Shown in pieces: positions 11,825 through 22,295 of a DNA stretch of 64,000 nt. How positions within the stretch are numbered: the first letter of the stretch is position 1; each line of letters begins with the position of its first letter. The stretch is from Calonectria ilicicola (Eukaryota; Ascomycota; Sordariomycetes; Hypocreales; Nectriaceae). The stretch is from contig CP085829.1 of assembly GCA_020809705.1 (NCBI GenBank), positions 1,674,001 to 1,738,000 on the forward strand, read 5' to 3'. The translations under genes were made by a program, and so were the position numbers. The notes beneath the pieces were generated by a model. That model did not search any database, was not told the origin of the DNA, and was given only the letters and a program-made list of their open reading frames with translations.

Positions 11825-12591
11825 CTACAAATGCAGTAGTATGTATTCCTCCAGTTCTTGATAAGCAGCATCTAGATTATTATTGACGATAATTTTATCG
11901 TGAACCCCCGTTTCAGCAAAATCCAGCTCAGCCGTGGCTTGGGTCAACCTTCTCTGGATACTTGGCTCGTCCTCGGTCCCTCGGCCTCGAAGTCGTACCT
12001 CTAATTCAGCATATGATGGCGGTTTGATGAAGATGAATCGTGGGTTGATTTGACAATCAGGCTTCAGTTGCTCTTTTTTGAGTTGCTTGACTCCCTCCAT
12101 GTCAATATCAAGCAGGACCACGGAGCCTTTTGCCATTTGATCAGCGACTGTTTGCTTGCTGGTGCCATACAGATTCCCATTGAACTCGGCGTGTTCTATG
12201 AACTTGTCTTGGGCAATGAGAGATTCGAAGGCATCACGGGAGACAAAAAAGTAGGCTGTGCCATCGACCTCGCCTGGTCGAGGTTGGCGAGTGGTGTGGG
12301 AATACAGTTGTTGCAAATACTCCCGAGTGCTTACTCAATAGCATCTAGCATAGTGTGCCCCCCCCCGACTCCCGAGGGACCGGAAATGACAATTGGGCGG
12401 CGCAAAGAAACATCTACTATCGCTAGTTAGCAGTCTTGGAAACGAGAAGCATAAATCAGAAGAAACAAATATGGGTTTGCGTGGAGTAGAGGGGAAAATA
12501 GTGTAAGAGAATGAAACATACTATGAGCCATCTCGGATTCGCCTTCTTCCAACACTAAGAAGAAAAAGGTGGAAAGGAAACAACATTTCAT
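11825..12591 (-). pseudogene. guanylate kinase pseudogene
   Basis: The coding remains are clear. Exon 1 (12591-12522) and a 99-nt intron still splice in frame into RRPIVISGPSGVG, the start of the guanylate kinase P-loop. From SHTTRQPRPGE onward (12316-11825) the enzyme is intact to its C-terminus, including LYGTSKQTV, VVLLDIDMEGV and RGRGTEDEPSIQRRL. Guanylate kinase phosphorylates GMP to GDP and is essential in yeast. Between the two parts the gene is broken. A run of nine C (12358-12366) replaces the Walker A lysine codon with Gly and shifts the frame; a TAG follows at 12345-12347; a second shift near 12,298-12,305 is needed to reach SHTTR. In the intermediate frame MLLSKHSGVFATTV fits the family. 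A working copy should exist elsewhere. No intron explains the gap. Confidence 0.8.
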
Positions 12592-13530
12592 TGTCCAGGA
12601 AACTCGTCTACCCCGCACAAAAATAAATCTTCACGTGATTTCCTGAATGTTGGTTTGACTTAGCCATCAGAGTGTTGTAAACAATTTTGCGTGGGGGCGG
12701 TTCTCTAGCGCGTGTTCTCTATCGCTAGTGCAACATTGTTTGCGTTGTTACTTCTACGTACGCGTCGTTGTGGTGGTGGTGTTTGTACATTTTGTATCTG
12801 CGTTGCTTTGTCCTCAAGTAATTCGGATGTGATCCCGTGGTTCTTTGCTTAAAGAGGGATCGAAATGATAGCATTTTGGCCATTTATTATAGTTTGATGA
12901 CATTGGGTTTCTGAGATTCTTTGGAACCGATGCTCTGGTTTCTTGGATACCCTAAACTTTTGCTTCTGTTGCTGAGAGTCAACACACGGATGCCTGCGTT
13001 CGTACAGGAATTAAGTAGTGATCGCCCACTGCGGCTTAAATGAATACATCAGGTCTTGAGACCACTTTCTTGTATTTTAATTCTTGAGATCAGATAAAAC
13101 GCCATGATAATAACTAGGGCGTACAAAGGTCAGTGTTGTACGTGCTGATAGTCACAGGAACCAACCGCAGCCAATAATAGCCAACTGTTTTAGCTAGAGG
13201 TGCTACAGTGGGCTGTGCTCTAATGTACAACTAGACGGGTGATTATAGGTCCAACTGTCCTGCCTCTATTATGAAGACAGAACCGCACAATGAAAGACGC
13301 TTTTTACACAAGAAGAAAAGGAAAACATATTTCTCACATACAAATCACATCACATTCACATATTTATTTCCAGTTTAAATGTTGCCGATTGATTTCTTTT
13401 GATTCAATGTACACTATGGTTCTGTTTCCCTGGAGGCATGATCCATCACACTCGTATTCCTGAACCCAATTCCCAATCCCAATCCCATTTCATCCATTTT
13501 TTCATTAATTAATATATTTCCCAAGGGCAC
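12592..13530. other. intergenic region, no gene seen
   Basis: About 940 bp with no ORF of note. It contains the likely 3' UTR of the VIT-VWA gene near its right end, which is AT-rich around 13,310-13,515. Confidence 0.4.
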
Positions 13531-16500
13531 TTAAAACAGTGCTCCAATAATGTCCTCCAAGTCCTCGACCCCGCCATCAATCTGATCCTCCAACCAAGCC
13601 TCAGCCTTCTCCACCAGCAACTCCCAGGCCTCCTTCTCAGACTTGAGCTTCTTCTTGAAGTAGACCACAGCACACACAGTCGCCAAAATGGTATCCTTGT
13701 TGTTGTGGCCCGCCACATTGCTGGGGAGTGCCAGCGCTGAAGCGGCTGCGCAGTTGGTTCCCAAGATGGTTTCGAGACTGCTGTTCCAATCCCAGGTTCC
13801 AACAAAAGTCTGGAGGGTGGCGAGAGCCTGCAGCGCGTTGGCGGTGTCAACCTTAGGGGAAGCAGCCTTGCTCTTCTTCTTCTCTTTGCTTTCCTTTGAC
13901 TTTGAGGCTATGCTGGAGGCCATGCTGGAGGCTTCTTCAGATTTACACTCATCCTGCTCATGCAAGAAACTGTCGAAATCAAAATCGTTCAAAACATCAC
14001 CACTTTGAAGAGGTTGAGCCAACTCCATGCCACCAAAAGCAGCCATTCCAGGGGCTGGTGGTGGTGGTGCTTGGGCAGATCCAAACATAGGTGGCGGCGC
14101 CGGTGCTCCAAATGGCTGCTGCATTTGAGGTGCCGCAGACATCGATCCAAATGGTGCCGAGATTGAAGTACTTCCAAAGCCGCCGCCGGGGCTTGCCTGT
14201 GCTGACCTCTCGGGTTCGGCACGGAAAAGACCGCCCGGTGGTGGGGGAGGAGGCGCCGACGCAGCTGGAGCACCAAAGACAGAGGCAGCCGGAGCCGGGG
14301 GGGGGCCAAAGAGAGATCCAGTCGGGGCAGGGTGAGGAGGGGGAGCAGATGAACTCGACGACATCCTTTTGAACGCTGATCCAACTGATCCAAACAGACT
14401 ACCGCTAGATCGGGGTGCAGGGGCAGAGCTGTTGTTCCCAAATAGACCGCCGCCAGAGGGGCGTGGAGCGGCACTATTTTGCATCCCAAAAGCTGTCGTG
14501 GTCGGGCCAGAAGACGAAGAAGAATTGCCAAACAGGCCGCCACCGCCAAAGAGACCTCCAGATTTGGATTTGGCACTCTTTTCAAGGCTATAATTTTGAG
14601 CGCTATAGCTAGCATTGGTGTTATTGTTTCCAAAGAGACCTCCACCAGTGTTAGCATTGGTAGCAAAGCCAAAGGCGGTTCCGCCGGGGCTGGGGTTGGC
14701 ATTACCAAAAAGACCTCCGCTAGATTTAGTTGAGGATTTAGTTGTGGAACCAAACAACCCGCTACTTGAGCTCATCATTCTATGGCGGTATTGACCACCT
14801 CTAGCCGATCTTCTGGCAGCCATGTAGCTGCTCTCAATCTGTCGCTCGGCTTCGGCGATTTGGACGGAGAGCTCCTCCAAATCTTTCGTCACGCTGTCCT
14901 GCTCCTCCACGGCAACAAACGAGCACCACTTGCCGCCGACTTGGTACTCGACGCCGAGACGGACAGCCTCGCGCTCGACCATGTCGGAGAAGTGGGCCTC
15001 GTGCTTTTCCTTCAGAAGCTTGCCGCTGTCATCCTTGGCCCGGGAGAGCCAGCCGCGACCTTCCTCAAGCTCCTTGACCTCCTTGCGGGCAGCGAGCTGG
15101 TGGATCGTGGTTGACTTTTCGGGAAGGTTGACGATGGGGATCTCCAGCTCCAGAGGTCCATGCTTACAGGTGCCCTTGAGGATGACCGACTTGGGCTTCA
15201 TGCTCAGGTCAGAGTCCGAGAGCAAGACGTAAACGGTGGTTCGGTTGAAGGGGAACAGAGGAGGGATGTCGGTGGGAGTCTGGAGGTATCGAGGAGCGGC
15301 AATGGCGGGGAGGTGGTCGTACTTGGCCTCGACAGCGTCGGGGGCATCAACCATATTAGTGTCATCATCGTCGTCGACGTCGCGGTTGAAGAGTGAAATA
15401 GCAGGCTTCTCCTTCTCCTCTTTCTTCTTCTCGGGCTCTTCTTGAACAAGGGTCCTAATACTGAGAGAGTCAAATACCTTGTCAACAAGCTCAAACTCTT
15501 CATTGTCAGTAGTTTTGGCCTCGGCCTTTCCGTACTTGATCTCGAGGCTGTAGTCCTTGATGTGGGGGAACAGAGACGCCTTGAGCATACGGACGACCTT
15601 CTTGTCCATCTTTTCACCGTTCTTGACAGACTGAGAAAATCCGTTACCGGCGCGAGCAACTCCCTCGATGAGCGAGGTGCTAGCACCATCTCCTACACCA
15701 AGAGAAAAGACGCGCACGTCGCCCTTGGTCTCAGCGACCTTACTGTTGATGAGTTCAAAGAGGTTAGCCTGGTCCCAAATCTCTCCATCAGTGAGGAGGA
15801 AGAGCTCGAGGTTGATGTCGTTGTACCGCTTATCAAAGATGGCCTTGACAGCATTGTACATTTCTGTACCGCCCATATCAGCCTGGAAAGTGTTGACATG
15901 TCGAACAGCTTCATCCAGGGATTCTTGGCTATAAGTCTTGGACTTGTTCCACAGGAAGCGGAAACTCGAGCCGAAACTGCAAATGTTAAACTTGACACCA
16001 AGCGGGAGAGACTTGAGAAAAATGTTGAGAGCGGCAACGAGGTCGGGCATGTTTCTGCCCATGCTACCGCTTCGATCACACATAAAGACAATCTCAGGCT
16101 TGTCGGTGGGGAGTTTGAACTTGGGCACAAGCGTGGCCATGAGAGCGCGCTGGTTGGGGATGGTGGGGTGAGTCTCGACAAAGGCGGCGGGCTCGCCAAG
16201 CTTGGTGGCTACAACCTGGATGATAAAGTCGGTATCCATGCTGGCTGCTCCTGTTGATAATGTAGCCGAGGCCTTGCGCAGAGAGGGCTCATCTGATTCC
16301 TTGGAGATGGACAGGGTACCAATGCTCACAGAGATGGGATGGGAGGGGGACTGGATGGACTTGATGGCGGAGCCTTCAGGCATCTCAGCGTCAACAGTAA
16401 AAGTCATTCCCTCCTCCTGGAAGATGGTGGAACCTGTCAAGCTGTTTGTCTTTCCATATCGGGGGACGATGTAAGACGGAATGGTGAAGCGGACGCCGTC

Positions 16501-16947
16501 AACTTCGGCATCGTGCTTGAGCTCACCCAGGTAGGTGATCTCAACCTTGACCTTTTCACCTGCAGGCACATTTCCAATGGTAGTGGTAAAAACATCAGCG
16601 GCCTCGAGCGACTGCTCAAACAAGCCCGCAGTCTCACCGCGGGCCTTGGCCTCGTTGTATACCTGCTTGGCCTTCTCGCGCTCCTTGACAACTCCCTTGA
16701 TGACGCGCTTGCCGACTGTGCAGGTGAATCCTACCACGGAGACACCATCGTAAAGCGGGAAGACGTATTTGAGCTCGGAAATGGCCTTTTCTGAGTGGGG
16801 GTTGATGTAGGTCTGGGTGAGCGTTGTTCTGGAGGTGGTGTCGAGAATGGTTGTGTGGGCGTCGACCTTGAGCTGGGGGATATATCTGGCGCAATCATCA
16901 ATGATGATAAAGCATCCAGTGCAGGTGTGTCCGCCAGGGAAATGCAT
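13531..16947 (-). CDS. VIT and VWA domain protein with FG-repeat tail
   Basis: Intronless, 1,138 aa, ATG at 16947. Residues 1-150 form a VIT domain (vault protein inter-alpha-trypsin). Residues 285-450 form a VWA domain with an intact MIDAS start DRSGSM at 291-296, expected to bind a divalent metal and a protein partner. Residues 510-540 are acidic. Residues 715-975 are low complexity with about 16 FG, mostly GGLFGN/LFGS, mixed with Ser, Asn and poly-Pro. The C-terminal about 100 residues (LQTFVGTWDW ... AWELLVEKAEAWLEDQ) resemble the C-terminal domain of VWA5A/PARP4-type proteins. No signal peptide is seen, so it is probably intracellular. The FG tail is nucleoporin-like, suggesting a phase-separating or pore-binding segment; that is inference. 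Function in fungi is poorly defined. Confidence 0.9.
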   Translation of the reverse strand: MHFPGGHTCTGCFIIIDDCARYIPQLKVDAHTTILDTTSRTTLTQTYINPHSEKAISELKYVFPLYDGVSVVGFTCTVGKRVIKGVVKEREKAKQVYNEAKARGETAGLFEQSLEAADVFTTTIGNVPAGEKVKVEITYLGELKHDAEVDGVRFTIPSYIVPRYGKTNSLTGSTIFQEEGMTFTVDAEMPEGSAIKSIQSPSHPISVSIGTLSISKESDEPSLRKASATLSTGAASMDTDFIIQVVATKLGEPAAFVETHPTIPNQRALMATLVPKFKLPTDKPEIVFMCDRSGSMGRNMPDLVAALNIFLKSLPLGVKFNICSFGSSFRFLWNKSKTYSQESLDEAVRHVNTFQADMGGTEMYNAVKAIFDKRYNDINLELFLLTDGEIWDQANLFELINSKVAETKGDVRVFSLGVGDGASTSLIEGVARAGNGFSQSVKNGEKMDKKVVRMLKASLFPHIKDYSLEIKYGKAEAKTTDNEEFELVDKVFDSLSIRTLVQEEPEKKKEEKEKPAISLFNRDVDDDDDTNMVDAPDAVEAKYDHLPAIAAPRYLQTPTDIPPLFPFNRTTVYVLLSDSDLSMKPKSVILKGTCKHGPLELEIPIVNLPEKSTTIHQLAARKEVKELEEGRGWLSRAKDDSGKLLKEKHEAHFSDMVEREAVRLGVEYQVGGKWCSFVAVEEQDSVTKDLEELSVQIAEAERQIESSYMAARRSARGGQYRHRMMSSSSGLFGSTTKSSTKSSGGLFGNANPSPGGTAFGFATNANTGGGLFGNNNTNASYSAQNYSLEKSAKSKSGGLFGGGGLFGNSSSSSGPTTTAFGMQNSAAPRPSGGGLFGNNSSAPAPRSSGSLFGSVGSAFKRMSSSSSAPPPHPAPTGSLFGPPPAPAASVFGAPAASAPPPPPPGGLFRAEPERSAQASPGGGFGSTSISAPFGSMSAAPQMQQPFGAPAPPPMFGSAQAPPPPAPGMAAFGGMELAQPLQSGDVLNDFDFDSFLHEQDECKSEEASSMASSIASKSKESKEKKKSKAASPKVDTANALQALATLQTFVGTWDWNSSLETILGTNCAAASALALPSNVAGHNNKDTILATVCAVVYFKKKLKSEKEAWELLVEKAEAWLEDQIDGGVEDLEDIIGALF

Positions 16948-19900
16948 GATGAAGATGTTTTTTGTTTTTTTATTATTTTACTTCAAGGGGGTATCAATCA
17001 GGGCAAGTCGTCAAAAAGATGGGCTAGTATCGTCGTGTGGGGTACCAGCAGTGTCACTCAAGTCAAAAAATGAGGGGCGCAAAGAAGTGATGGATAATCA
17101 GTCCGGGGTATCGATTCAAGTTGTTTTTTCCTTGCGAGTGAGTGATGTTGATGGAGAGGGAATGGGGATGGAGAACAATTGATTCAGAGCGAAGCAGCGA
17201 GTCCGTTGATATAGTAGTTCAAAGCAGAACTCATCCAGCGCCAGCGTGTTGTAAGTGGCAGGGGTACACTGTTTTAGCTAGTGCGGCTGAGAGTGGCGAA
17301 GCGAATGGGTTTTGTTAGCAGCAGAACGGCCAAGTTGGGCAGTTTTGCAGGCAGATTGAAGTGGTTTTTTTCTTTGTGTAATGAGAAGACTGATTGATTG
17401 ATGATGGACAAAACGAAAAATGTTTGTTCAATTGTTCTGCTCCTTTTGTATTGCTCGCAATGCCAGCGTCATCGGATGCTTCCCCTCTCGACCCCTCCAA
17501 GCCTCTCCAGGCTACCGTGCTGGCAGTCAATTGCTGTTGCCTTAGAGGCCTAGAAGCAGCATGATTGGCTGGCTGCTTCGAGCTGAGCTCACATATGCGC
17601 CAAAAACTCTGCCTGAGTCACCAAGTTCGTTACACTGTTAGTAATCGCACGTGAACGTGTCCTGCACAGCATCGAGTCCTGCCCTGCGTGGTCCTGCGCT
17701 GTCCTGCGCTACCCTGCGCTACCCAATCCGGTGCCGTCTTTAGTGCGAGGGAGCCCACGCCTCTGGTGCGCGAATCCGTGGCCCCTGTCGGATCCCGCTG
17801 CTGTGAGTGGCCAATAGCTCCCTCACCAGAGTCTGCCTCGCGTGTGCTTTGTCATGGCCGATTACCAAAGCATACTGGTCCGCGACCCCACCAGCAGTCA
17901 CAGCTGTCCCAAAACAGCTGGCCGGGCCATCAAGCGTCATCATGTGACCGCGCTCATGAGAGCAGCCAAACCAGATTCCTCTTCGGCGTGCCAGGCTGCC
18001 GTTTCCAAACGGTGCATCCCGTCGCAGTCATCCTGCTAGCCTGGCTCTAAACCTTTAGCCACGCTACAGCAGGGGAAGCCTGATAAGGCTCTGACTGACA
18101 GTGCACAGTACGTACCGCGGCTGAGACTATCAACTCAATCCTGTCGTCGACTTCATATGATCAAGCCAGACCTCATGTAAGAGGGCTCAAGACCTGATGA
18201 AACACCGAAACACACACAAGAAACGTGTGCCACACCGCAATTATTCACAATCTCGATTTCATCCCCGTGCGTCTCTGCCAATTAGCCCTCCCGCAAACTG
18301 CATGGGTATGGCGCGGCCCGGCAACCACCTGCCCACCTCCATGCTCTCATATCCACCCACCATCATTATGAGCTCACGATGATGCAACCCACCCCCGTCC
18401 CCCATCCCACGCAGCCAAGGCCCAGGCCTAACCCCAAACCATCTGCCAGCATATGCGTGCAATAGAAAAAAACCCATCTTCCCAGATCTCGTCGTCCCAC
18501 CCGAATCTAGAAGAAAGCATCGAAAGTGTCCCGCGTAAAAATATTTTTCGGATCAGATCCGAGAACCCATCGGCATCAGCCCACTTCCCAGAGCCCTTCC
18601 GCCGGCCATCGTACGATTTTGCGAGCACCCGCCTCGCTTGCGAGCGCCACAACAACCAAACCGCTGTTTTCTGGCACAATTGTGAGGTTTCGAAATTGCA
18701 TGTAAAAGTAAAACGGTCTAAATTGGCGCAATTCGACAACCAATGCCTGTTGGTTTTCAAAGTCTGTGACAACTGCACCCAAGTTTCGTTGCATGATCGG
18801 GTATAAGTCATATGTTCAACACATGCGAAACACTCACACCATGTAGCACGCTAAAGTGACTTACACAGAAACCACAAACATCATCCTAAATAAAATCATT
18901 CAGAGAATTGTTAAAAGTCATTTGACCAACCCAGAAAGGTCTCAATCACCGCCTTTCAAGTCATCATGATTGTAAATTCTAGTTCCATGCCCACCCAACC
19001 CAACAAACCCATATGATCCATTTTCATTATACCACACCTCTCTCCTCCTTTTCCTGACACCCCCGGTCAGCTTTCACTTACACCCCCCAAACTATTACTT
19101 ATTCTTCAAGTCATCATTCAATATAAACTAAAAAGAATCCTCCATTATTTTAAAACACCTCATCACATCAGAAACCCGGCCCTTTTTCCATGCTATCATG
19201 ACAACATGACCAGCCCACTGATCAAGACTGACTCACACGCTCCAACGGCCGCCATAATCGCCGAAAAGTGGAACGATGTGCTTCTTGCCGCCCCGGCTCC
19301 GCCCCGAACCTGCCCGGGGGGCCGTAGCCCACCACCTCATGAGACGCCTCATGGTGGTCTGACGTCAATCGGCTATGGCCCCTCCATCACGCCAGATGAA
19401 TGTGGCTGACATGTGTTTCCTTTTTTTTGGTGAACCACGACGCCGAAGTCGTCCCTAGGCTTGTGAAGACGTCGAATATTTTTTTGGACTTGGGGAAACG
19501 AGTGAGAAATTGTTCGCAAATCGTCTAGAAGCTAGAATGGTGGAATTCAAGTCAAAGTCGTCGGTTCGTAGTCATGATGCACAACTCATGAAGTTTACAA
19601 CTTTTGCCACCAAAGCTCGCCAAATCCACTTTTTTGGCTCAGTTTTGAAATTATACAAATCACATAGTCTCAAATAAAAGCAATATGAATCAAAAAGTTA
19701 TTAAGAACTGTATTGGAGATTGGTATGTTGTTGCTATTCAAAACGGGTATCCATCCCTCTCGTTTTATCCCGAGTTGTAGTAGTAGTAAAAAAAAAAAAA
19801 AAAAAAGGAAAATAAATAACAAAAAAGATATTTTGCCCGTAGGCAGGCGCCATCAGAAAAAAAACAATGGCGCCAGTTCTCAATTCCATAGTTTGTGTGT

Positions 19901-20014
19901 CCCATTTACTTCTAGTGCGCCAGAAACTCCAGGATATTCATAAAATCATAACACTGGAGCTTTTCTCATTGCTCCGAAATGGGGCTTTAAAAAGGTTGGT
20001 TTTTTTCTTTTTGT
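16948..20014. other. 3.1-kb intergenic region, no convincing gene
   Basis: It holds the promoter and leader of the VIT-VWA gene on the left and the 3' UTR of the bHLH gene on the right. ORFs here are short, without recognisable domains. A degenerate repeat of a cctgcgct unit lies at about 17,690-17,723. A run of 19 A lies at 19,788-19,806. Confidence 0.45.
17690..17723. repeat. short degenerate tandem repeat (cctgcgct unit)
   Basis: Three to four copies of a roughly 10-bp unit built on cctgcgctgt / cctgcgctac. It is noncoding, upstream of the VIT-VWA gene. Confidence 0.5.
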
Positions 20015-21431
20015 TTATGCCCAAACACCAGCTGGGGGACCCTGATCCCTGGTCATGACCAGCATCTCGAATCCCTCAACGCGATTCCTGAGCTGGTTGT
20101 TTTCGCGGGCGAGGCTCTTGTTCTTCTTCTCAAGGTGAGCAATGTACTCGGTGGCCTTGCTGAGAATCGTGGCCTTGTTAAGCTTGTGAGCGGGAGCAAG
20201 TCCGCCGAGGTCCTCCTCGCAGAGCTCGTCCTCGACTCCATCACCCTGCTGCTCTAACCTGTGAACCATGACGCGGAGAGCAGGCACAGAGTCGCGGAGA
20301 GCGGCAATCTTATCGTTGAGGTTTGTTCGGTAGCGCTTCTCAATCATGTTGTGAGCAGTCTTCTTGGGGGGAGAGCAGTGGCGGCGGGTGGCGGGAGGAG
20401 GCGAGGTGGAAGAGCGCGAAGAAGCGCTGCCAGAACCGGAAGACTTGCGTTTCCTGGAGGGGTATCGGTTGCGGGCATCCTTGGCGGCGTCGGGAGCAGC
20501 GGGCATGGGGTTAGGGGCAGCTTCGGCCATCATGGACTGCTGCATGTGAGGCTGGGGAGAGATGGAAGACATGGGGGTCTGGAAGAGAGGTTGAGTGTCA
20601 ATGTCGTTGAGGCCGATTCTGCCAAAGGGGACAGCGTCGGGAATGGTGCCGGCGAGGTCGTTGGGGTTGATGGCTGGGCTGAGCTCCATGTTGCTGCGGG
20701 AGGGGATGGTAGATAGATTAATGCCTTCGAAGGGTTCCTGCTTGGGGAGTGCGTCCAGGTCAGGAGATAGTGTGGCTTTGTCGTCCCAGCTGACCCACTC
20801 GTTGGCGACGGGAAGCTGGTAAGAGTTGGCAAAGACGGGAGAGAGAGGAGATTCGGGTGAGTGTGACGAATCTCCGCTAAAGTCTGCGGGGTCGTAGAGC
20901 GACGAGGGAACACCCAGGGTCTGTGGTGAGAGTTAGGCCGAGTTCTGGCGCCAAAGTGATGCACAAGTGTATGAATATGAGGGATGTGGCTTGCGCCGTG
21001 GTGTGGTTTGGTTGGACGGATGGCGTGTGTAAGAGGGAGGGTTGCTGTGGGCAGAGATAGGATAGGGCAGATGGGTAGTGGGTTGATGGGATATTTAGAA
21101 TCTGAGATAGGCCCGAAGCTGTCGTGCGAAGCAAAAGTGAGGGGGAAGTAAAATAGGGTAGGAGGGGAAGATGTGTGCCATAAAAACGAGGCCCCGGACC
21201 AGGGGGGGTGGTGGCCAAGGCACGAAAGGCGGCCAGATGAGGGAGGGGATCAGTCATGGCTCATGGCTCATGGCATGGTGGTGCGCATGGCATGGTGGAC
21301 TGGACAGGAAGCGGATGCATAGGAAATGGCTTAAGGGATGGGGCATTGGTTTCAGAGTATGTAAGTGAATGAGGGCATACCTGTTTGCTAGCCTGGGTCG
21401 TGTCAAAGTAGTCGAATGATATGTCGGCCAT
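20015..21431 (-). CDS. SREBP-family bHLH transcription factor without membrane anchor (SrbB-like)
   Basis: Two exons, 21431-21381 (17 codons) and 20920-20015, joined across a 460-nt intron (GTATGC donor, CTAAC branch point, CACAG acceptor), give 318 aa. The basic region HNMIEKRYRTNLNDKI carries the Tyr that marks SREBP-type bHLH proteins in place of Arg, allowing binding to sterol response elements as well as E-boxes. The loop is long and acidic (QQGDGVEDELCEEDLGG), followed by helix 2 and a leucine-zipper-like tail. No transmembrane helices follow, so it is not a membrane-tethered SREBP; it matches the short SrbB type, which in Aspergillus works with SrbA in hypoxia, sterol and iron responses. 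The N-terminal half is Pro, Ser and Asp rich, typical of an activation domain. The long first intron may be regulatory. Target genes cannot be read from the window. Confidence 0.85.
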
Positions 21432-21599
21432 TGCGTTGGGTGTGAGGGACGATGGTAGACTGATGTGGTGCGGTGCGGGATGCTGCTAAGATATGTCTAC
21501 TGTGTGTGGAGGAGGTGGCTGTCGAGATCTCGATGAGAGAGGCCAGGGGGGGTGCGGTTGAGCGTAGTGTGGGAGAGGGGGAGAATTGGAGGGTAGGGG

Positions 21600-21650
21600 G
21601 GTGTGTGTGTAAGTTATGTGCGTGTGTGTGTGTGTGATTGCGGGGGGGTG
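21600..21650. repeat. GT dinucleotide repeats
   Basis: Two interrupted blocks of alternating GT in the presumed leader of the bHLH gene. Confidence 0.7.
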
Positions 21651-22271
21651 TGCAGCACAGCAGCAGCAGGTTCTCGGGTCGACGGAAATATGGACAAAAA
21701 AAGATTATAGGAAGAATAGCGTCGAGAGAACAGAGATAGAGAGCAAGAAGCTGTAGTTTCTGGTTTGGCTTGGTGTTGTGTGTTGTTCGTCGTCGTAAAA
21801 AAAAAAAAAAAGAAACTTTTCGTAGACGATATCAGACGGTCGGTGGTGCGTGGCGGACAGATGGTGGGGAGAGTCTCGAGTGATGTACTTGATCAATGCC
21901 ACCAAACAGGATAGATGGGCAGACACTTGGATGGTGAGACGGGGCGAGCGATATATAGCTTGGCCGCGCAGGATGGGAGACGGCGAGGCCAGAGACGCGG
22001 CAGAGGTGAGCGAGAGCGCCCGAGGAATCTGCTCCACGTCGTATGACAGGCCGGTCGACGGGCGGGGGGTGCCGAGCTTGGCGTGGTCCGGGGCGGTACG
22101 AGCAGACAACGATGCTGGGACGAGGCGGCGTCTGGTCCCCGCCGCCCCTGCGCTGCGAATAGCGACCATTGATGACATGCCATGGCCGCACACTACGTAC
22201 AGGGCACTGCACTGCACTCGGGGGGGCGTGTGAGTAAGTGAGTGAGGTGAGTGAATGTGTGAGTGGGTGGG

Positions 22272-22295
22272 TGCTCTGCTCTGCTCTGCTCTGCT
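22272..22295. repeat. CTCTG pentanucleotide repeat
   Basis: Four tandem copies of ctctg, slightly extended on both sides, in noncoding sequence upstream of the bHLH gene. Confidence 0.75.

Noticed and set aside
13989..14753. 254-codon minus-strand ORF within the VIT-VWA gene
   Set aside because: It is a frame shadow of the repetitive FG region.
15442..16257. 271-codon plus-strand ORF antisense to the VWA domain
   Set aside because: It is an antisense shadow; the minus strand has the MIDAS motif and full-length domain order.
19206..19409. 67-codon ORF with a Pro-rich product
   Set aside because: Too short, no domain, no upstream signals; kept as intergenic.
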